From an uncultured Sphingomonadales bacterium (GTDB taxonomy: Bacteria > Pseudomonadota > Alphaproteobacteria > Sphingomonadales > Sphingomonadaceae), in contig CAJBSR010000255.1 of assembly GCA_903958285.1 (NCBI GenBank), forward strand, positions 1 through 9,223: a stretch of DNA of 9,223 bases, in the 5' to 3' direction. The notes under the pieces were generated by a model. The model was not told the DNA's origin, ran no database searches, and saw only the letters and a list, made by a program, of their open reading frames with translations. The position numbers and the translations under genes are program-made. Shown one piece after another: positions 7,841-9,223 of this stretch (position 1 is its first letter; each line of letters starts with the position of its first letter).

Positions 7841-9223
7841 CAGTTGCGGCCCTGCCATTCTTCAAGGCGCATCAGCTGATCAAACTCTCCATACGCCAGA
7901 TCAGGATGGAGCTTGGCCTCAAAGGGTTCCTCGCCAGTGAGCCAACGGGCAGCGTGCTCTTTGAACGCCTTCAAGATTTCCTCGACGAACGCCTCGGCGG
8001 CAATTTTGTTGGCACCGTCCCCCGTCGGCGTTTCCATCTTGCCGAAATCATCCTTGTCCTTCTGGAAGGTCCAATATTCAAAAGCTTCGGCGGGTAACGC
8101 AGAGATATCCTTGAAACTGCCCTGCTCTGCCATGTGACCCAGCAGCCCCAATTGGACCGCAAGCCCGGCTTTGACCTGCTTCCCACTAGGCGCTTTGCCG
8201 GTCTTATAGTCGATGATCGCAACCCCGCCGGGCGTCCGGTCAATCCTGTCAACACGGCCCGTCACAGTCACACCCGCAATTTCGACACGGCCGTCCACTT
8301 CGGCGGCGAACGGATCCCGTCCCTCGGCCCTGTTCTTCTCGACACGGTCCTCAATCCACTGCGCCGTCGCAACCAGCCTCGGCAACCAAAGCGTGCGGGT
8401 CACAGCATTGACCGCATCACCATCCAACGCATGGCGCATCCGCTGCACGAGCGCGCCTTGCGCATAGCCATCCTCTTTCGCCCAATCCTCCAGCACCTTG
8501 TGGATGACCGACCCCTTCCAGGATGGCCCCGGCTCTTCATCGACATTGTCGAGCGATTTCAGCTTCAGGATCGCCTTGGCGTAGAAAGAATATGGGTCTG
8601 CCGCGAGGCGATCTACATCGGTGACGGAAATCCGGCGCGGGCGTGCGGCGAGTGGCACCTCTACCGCCGGACGCTTGGCGCGGTCGGGTTGCCCCTCGTG
8701 CCCATCGAGCGCGCGGGCGAGGAGATCGACGCGCAGGTTAGGCTCAGCCAGATGGCCTGCCATCGTCTCCAGCCGCAGCCAGAAGCGCGAAGCGTTGGTG
8801 GGCCCGCTTGTGTCGCGTTGCGCGCGGGTCAGCAGGACATTGGGGGCGCCCAAGGCCCCTGCCAAATCATGCGCGGACAGGCCGATGCGGCGTTCCAGAC
8901 TGGGCAGGCCCAGCGACCGGCGCACGGCAGGGGCCAGCCAAGGGTCCGGCGAGGGCAAAGCGGGCCAGATGCCTTCGTTCAGCCCGCCCAAAATCATCGT
9001 TTCCGCAGATTGCAGCTTGGCTTCAAGCAGACCCCAGATGAAAACACGCGGATGGCCGCCGCGCGCGGGGCGGCTGGTGGTCGCGTCGCACAACTGGCGC
9101 AGCAGGCGTGGTAATGTCGCCGGATCGACCGCCGTGGGGCCATCGCCTGCATGCGCCTGAAGGTCGGCAAAAAGATCGGCGAGCGCGCGGCCCGCTTCGC
9201 CGGACCAGATGGCATCGCCGCCC
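7840..9223 (-). CDS. addB: Double-strand break repair protein AddB (5' end outside window)
   Basis: AddB is the partner of AddA: an inactivated-helicase-like scaffold with its own C-terminal nuclease. The frame is open from the right edge (first whole codon at 9222) to TGA at 7840, giving the last 460 residues; family members are around 1000, so about half is missing. The TTG at 9091-9093 is an internal codon, not a start, because coding continues above it. Residues are numbered from the first whole codon. The diagnostic segment is VFIWGLLEAKLQSAETMILG followed by GLNEGIWP (about 60-87). The nuclease has GSVIHKVLEDW (His241), GRVDRID (Asp325), IIDYKTGK (Asp338, Lys340) and AVQLGLLG (Gln357), so it looks active. 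The place where iron-sulfur AddB proteins have cysteine reads AADPYSFYA, and the only cysteine in the fragment is the one beside the TTG codon. addA follows with a one-base stop-start overlap. Confidence 0.95.
   Translation of the reverse strand, partial: GGDAIWSGEAGRALADLFADLQAHAGDGPTAVDPATLPRLLRQLCDATTSRPARGGHPRVFIWGLLEAKLQSAETMILGGLNEGIWPALPSPDPWLAPAVRRSLGLPSLERRIGLSAHDLAGALGAPNVLLTRAQRDTSGPTNASRFWLRLETMAGHLAEPNLRVDLLARALDGHEGQPDRAKRPAVEVPLAARPRRISVTDVDRLAADPYSFYAKAILKLKSLDNVDEEPGPSWKGSVIHKVLEDWAKEDGYAQGALVQRMRHALDGDAVNAVTRTLWLPRLVATAQWIEDRVEKNRAEGRDPFAAEVDGRVEIAGVTVTGRVDRIDRTPGGVAIIDYKTGKAPSGKQVKAGLAVQLGLLGHMAEQGSFKDISALPAEAFEYWTFQKDKDDFGKMETPTGDGANKIAAEAFVEEILKAFKEHAARWLTGEEPFEAKLHPDLAYGEFDQLMRLEEWQGRN

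Noticed and set aside
4439..7879. Plus-strand open frame of 1146 codons covering nearly all of addA
   Set aside because: It mirrors addA and results from GC-rich codon use keeping the opposite frame free of stops. Its translation is Arg/His-rich with no recognisable domain, whereas the minus strand has the full set of helicase and nuclease motifs.
9091..9093. TTG as a possible start of addB
   Set aside because: The same frame stays open to the right edge and the residues above it continue plausible AddB sequence, so the gene begins outside the window.
8134..9114. Plus-strand open frame of 326 codons opposite addB
   Set aside because: It is a shadow of addB; the product is Arg/Gln-rich and resembles no family, and no ribosome site or promoter supports it.
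1..9223. CRISPR array, tRNA or rRNA gene, insertion sequence, toxin-antitoxin pair or defence system
   Set aside because: No regularly spaced repeats, cloverleaf-like segments, transposase motifs or terminal repeats were seen on either strand. AddAB is a core repair enzyme here, not an accessory defence module.

Overview
This window looks like chromosomal DNA from an alphaproteobacterium, most likely a sphingomonad. The evidence is the high GC content with strong G/C bias at third codon positions, the alphaproteobacterial style of the AddA/AddB proteins, and the close packing of addB, addA and trxA. The assignment rests on recognising protein families by eye; I ran no database search. I see no insertion sequence, phage gene, CRISPR array, tRNA or rRNA. 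All the main genes are housekeeping genes.

Left part (1-2743). The minus strand carries secA, the ATPase motor of the Sec protein-export pathway. It begins at 2281 and runs off the left edge after 760 codons, with about 150 C-terminal residues missing. Just upstream on the same strand is a small gene (2365-2628) for an 87-residue protein with a convincing N-terminal signal peptide and a low-complexity Ala/Ser/Val/Pro-rich remainder. It probably shares a transcript with secA. The 83-base leader between them can form two mutually exclusive stems. A short exported peptide directly in front of secA recalls the enterobacterial SecM-SecA arrangement, and this is the most interesting lead in the window.

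Middle part (2744-4440). argJ (arginine biosynthesis) is on the plus strand, divergent from the small gene and secA. It converges on trxA (thioredoxin 1) on the minus strand. A strong hairpin at 3978-4003 serves as a shared terminator, best formed for trxA, where it has a UUCG loop and a T run. trxA appears to have its own promoter in the 77-base gap after addA.

Right part (4427-9223). addB and addA form a tightly coupled minus-strand pair for the AddAB helicase-nuclease, which processes double-strand DNA breaks for RecA-dependent recombination. addA is complete. addB is cut by the right edge, leaving its C-terminal 460 residues. The addB stop and the likely addA start overlap as TGATG, suggesting translational coupling and equal expression of the two subunits. 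The visible AddB nuclease part has no cysteines where iron-sulfur-cluster versions of the family carry them.

Apart from the small secA-upstream gene and its leader, the region reads as ordinary core genome. I found no strong candidate for an entirely new system.
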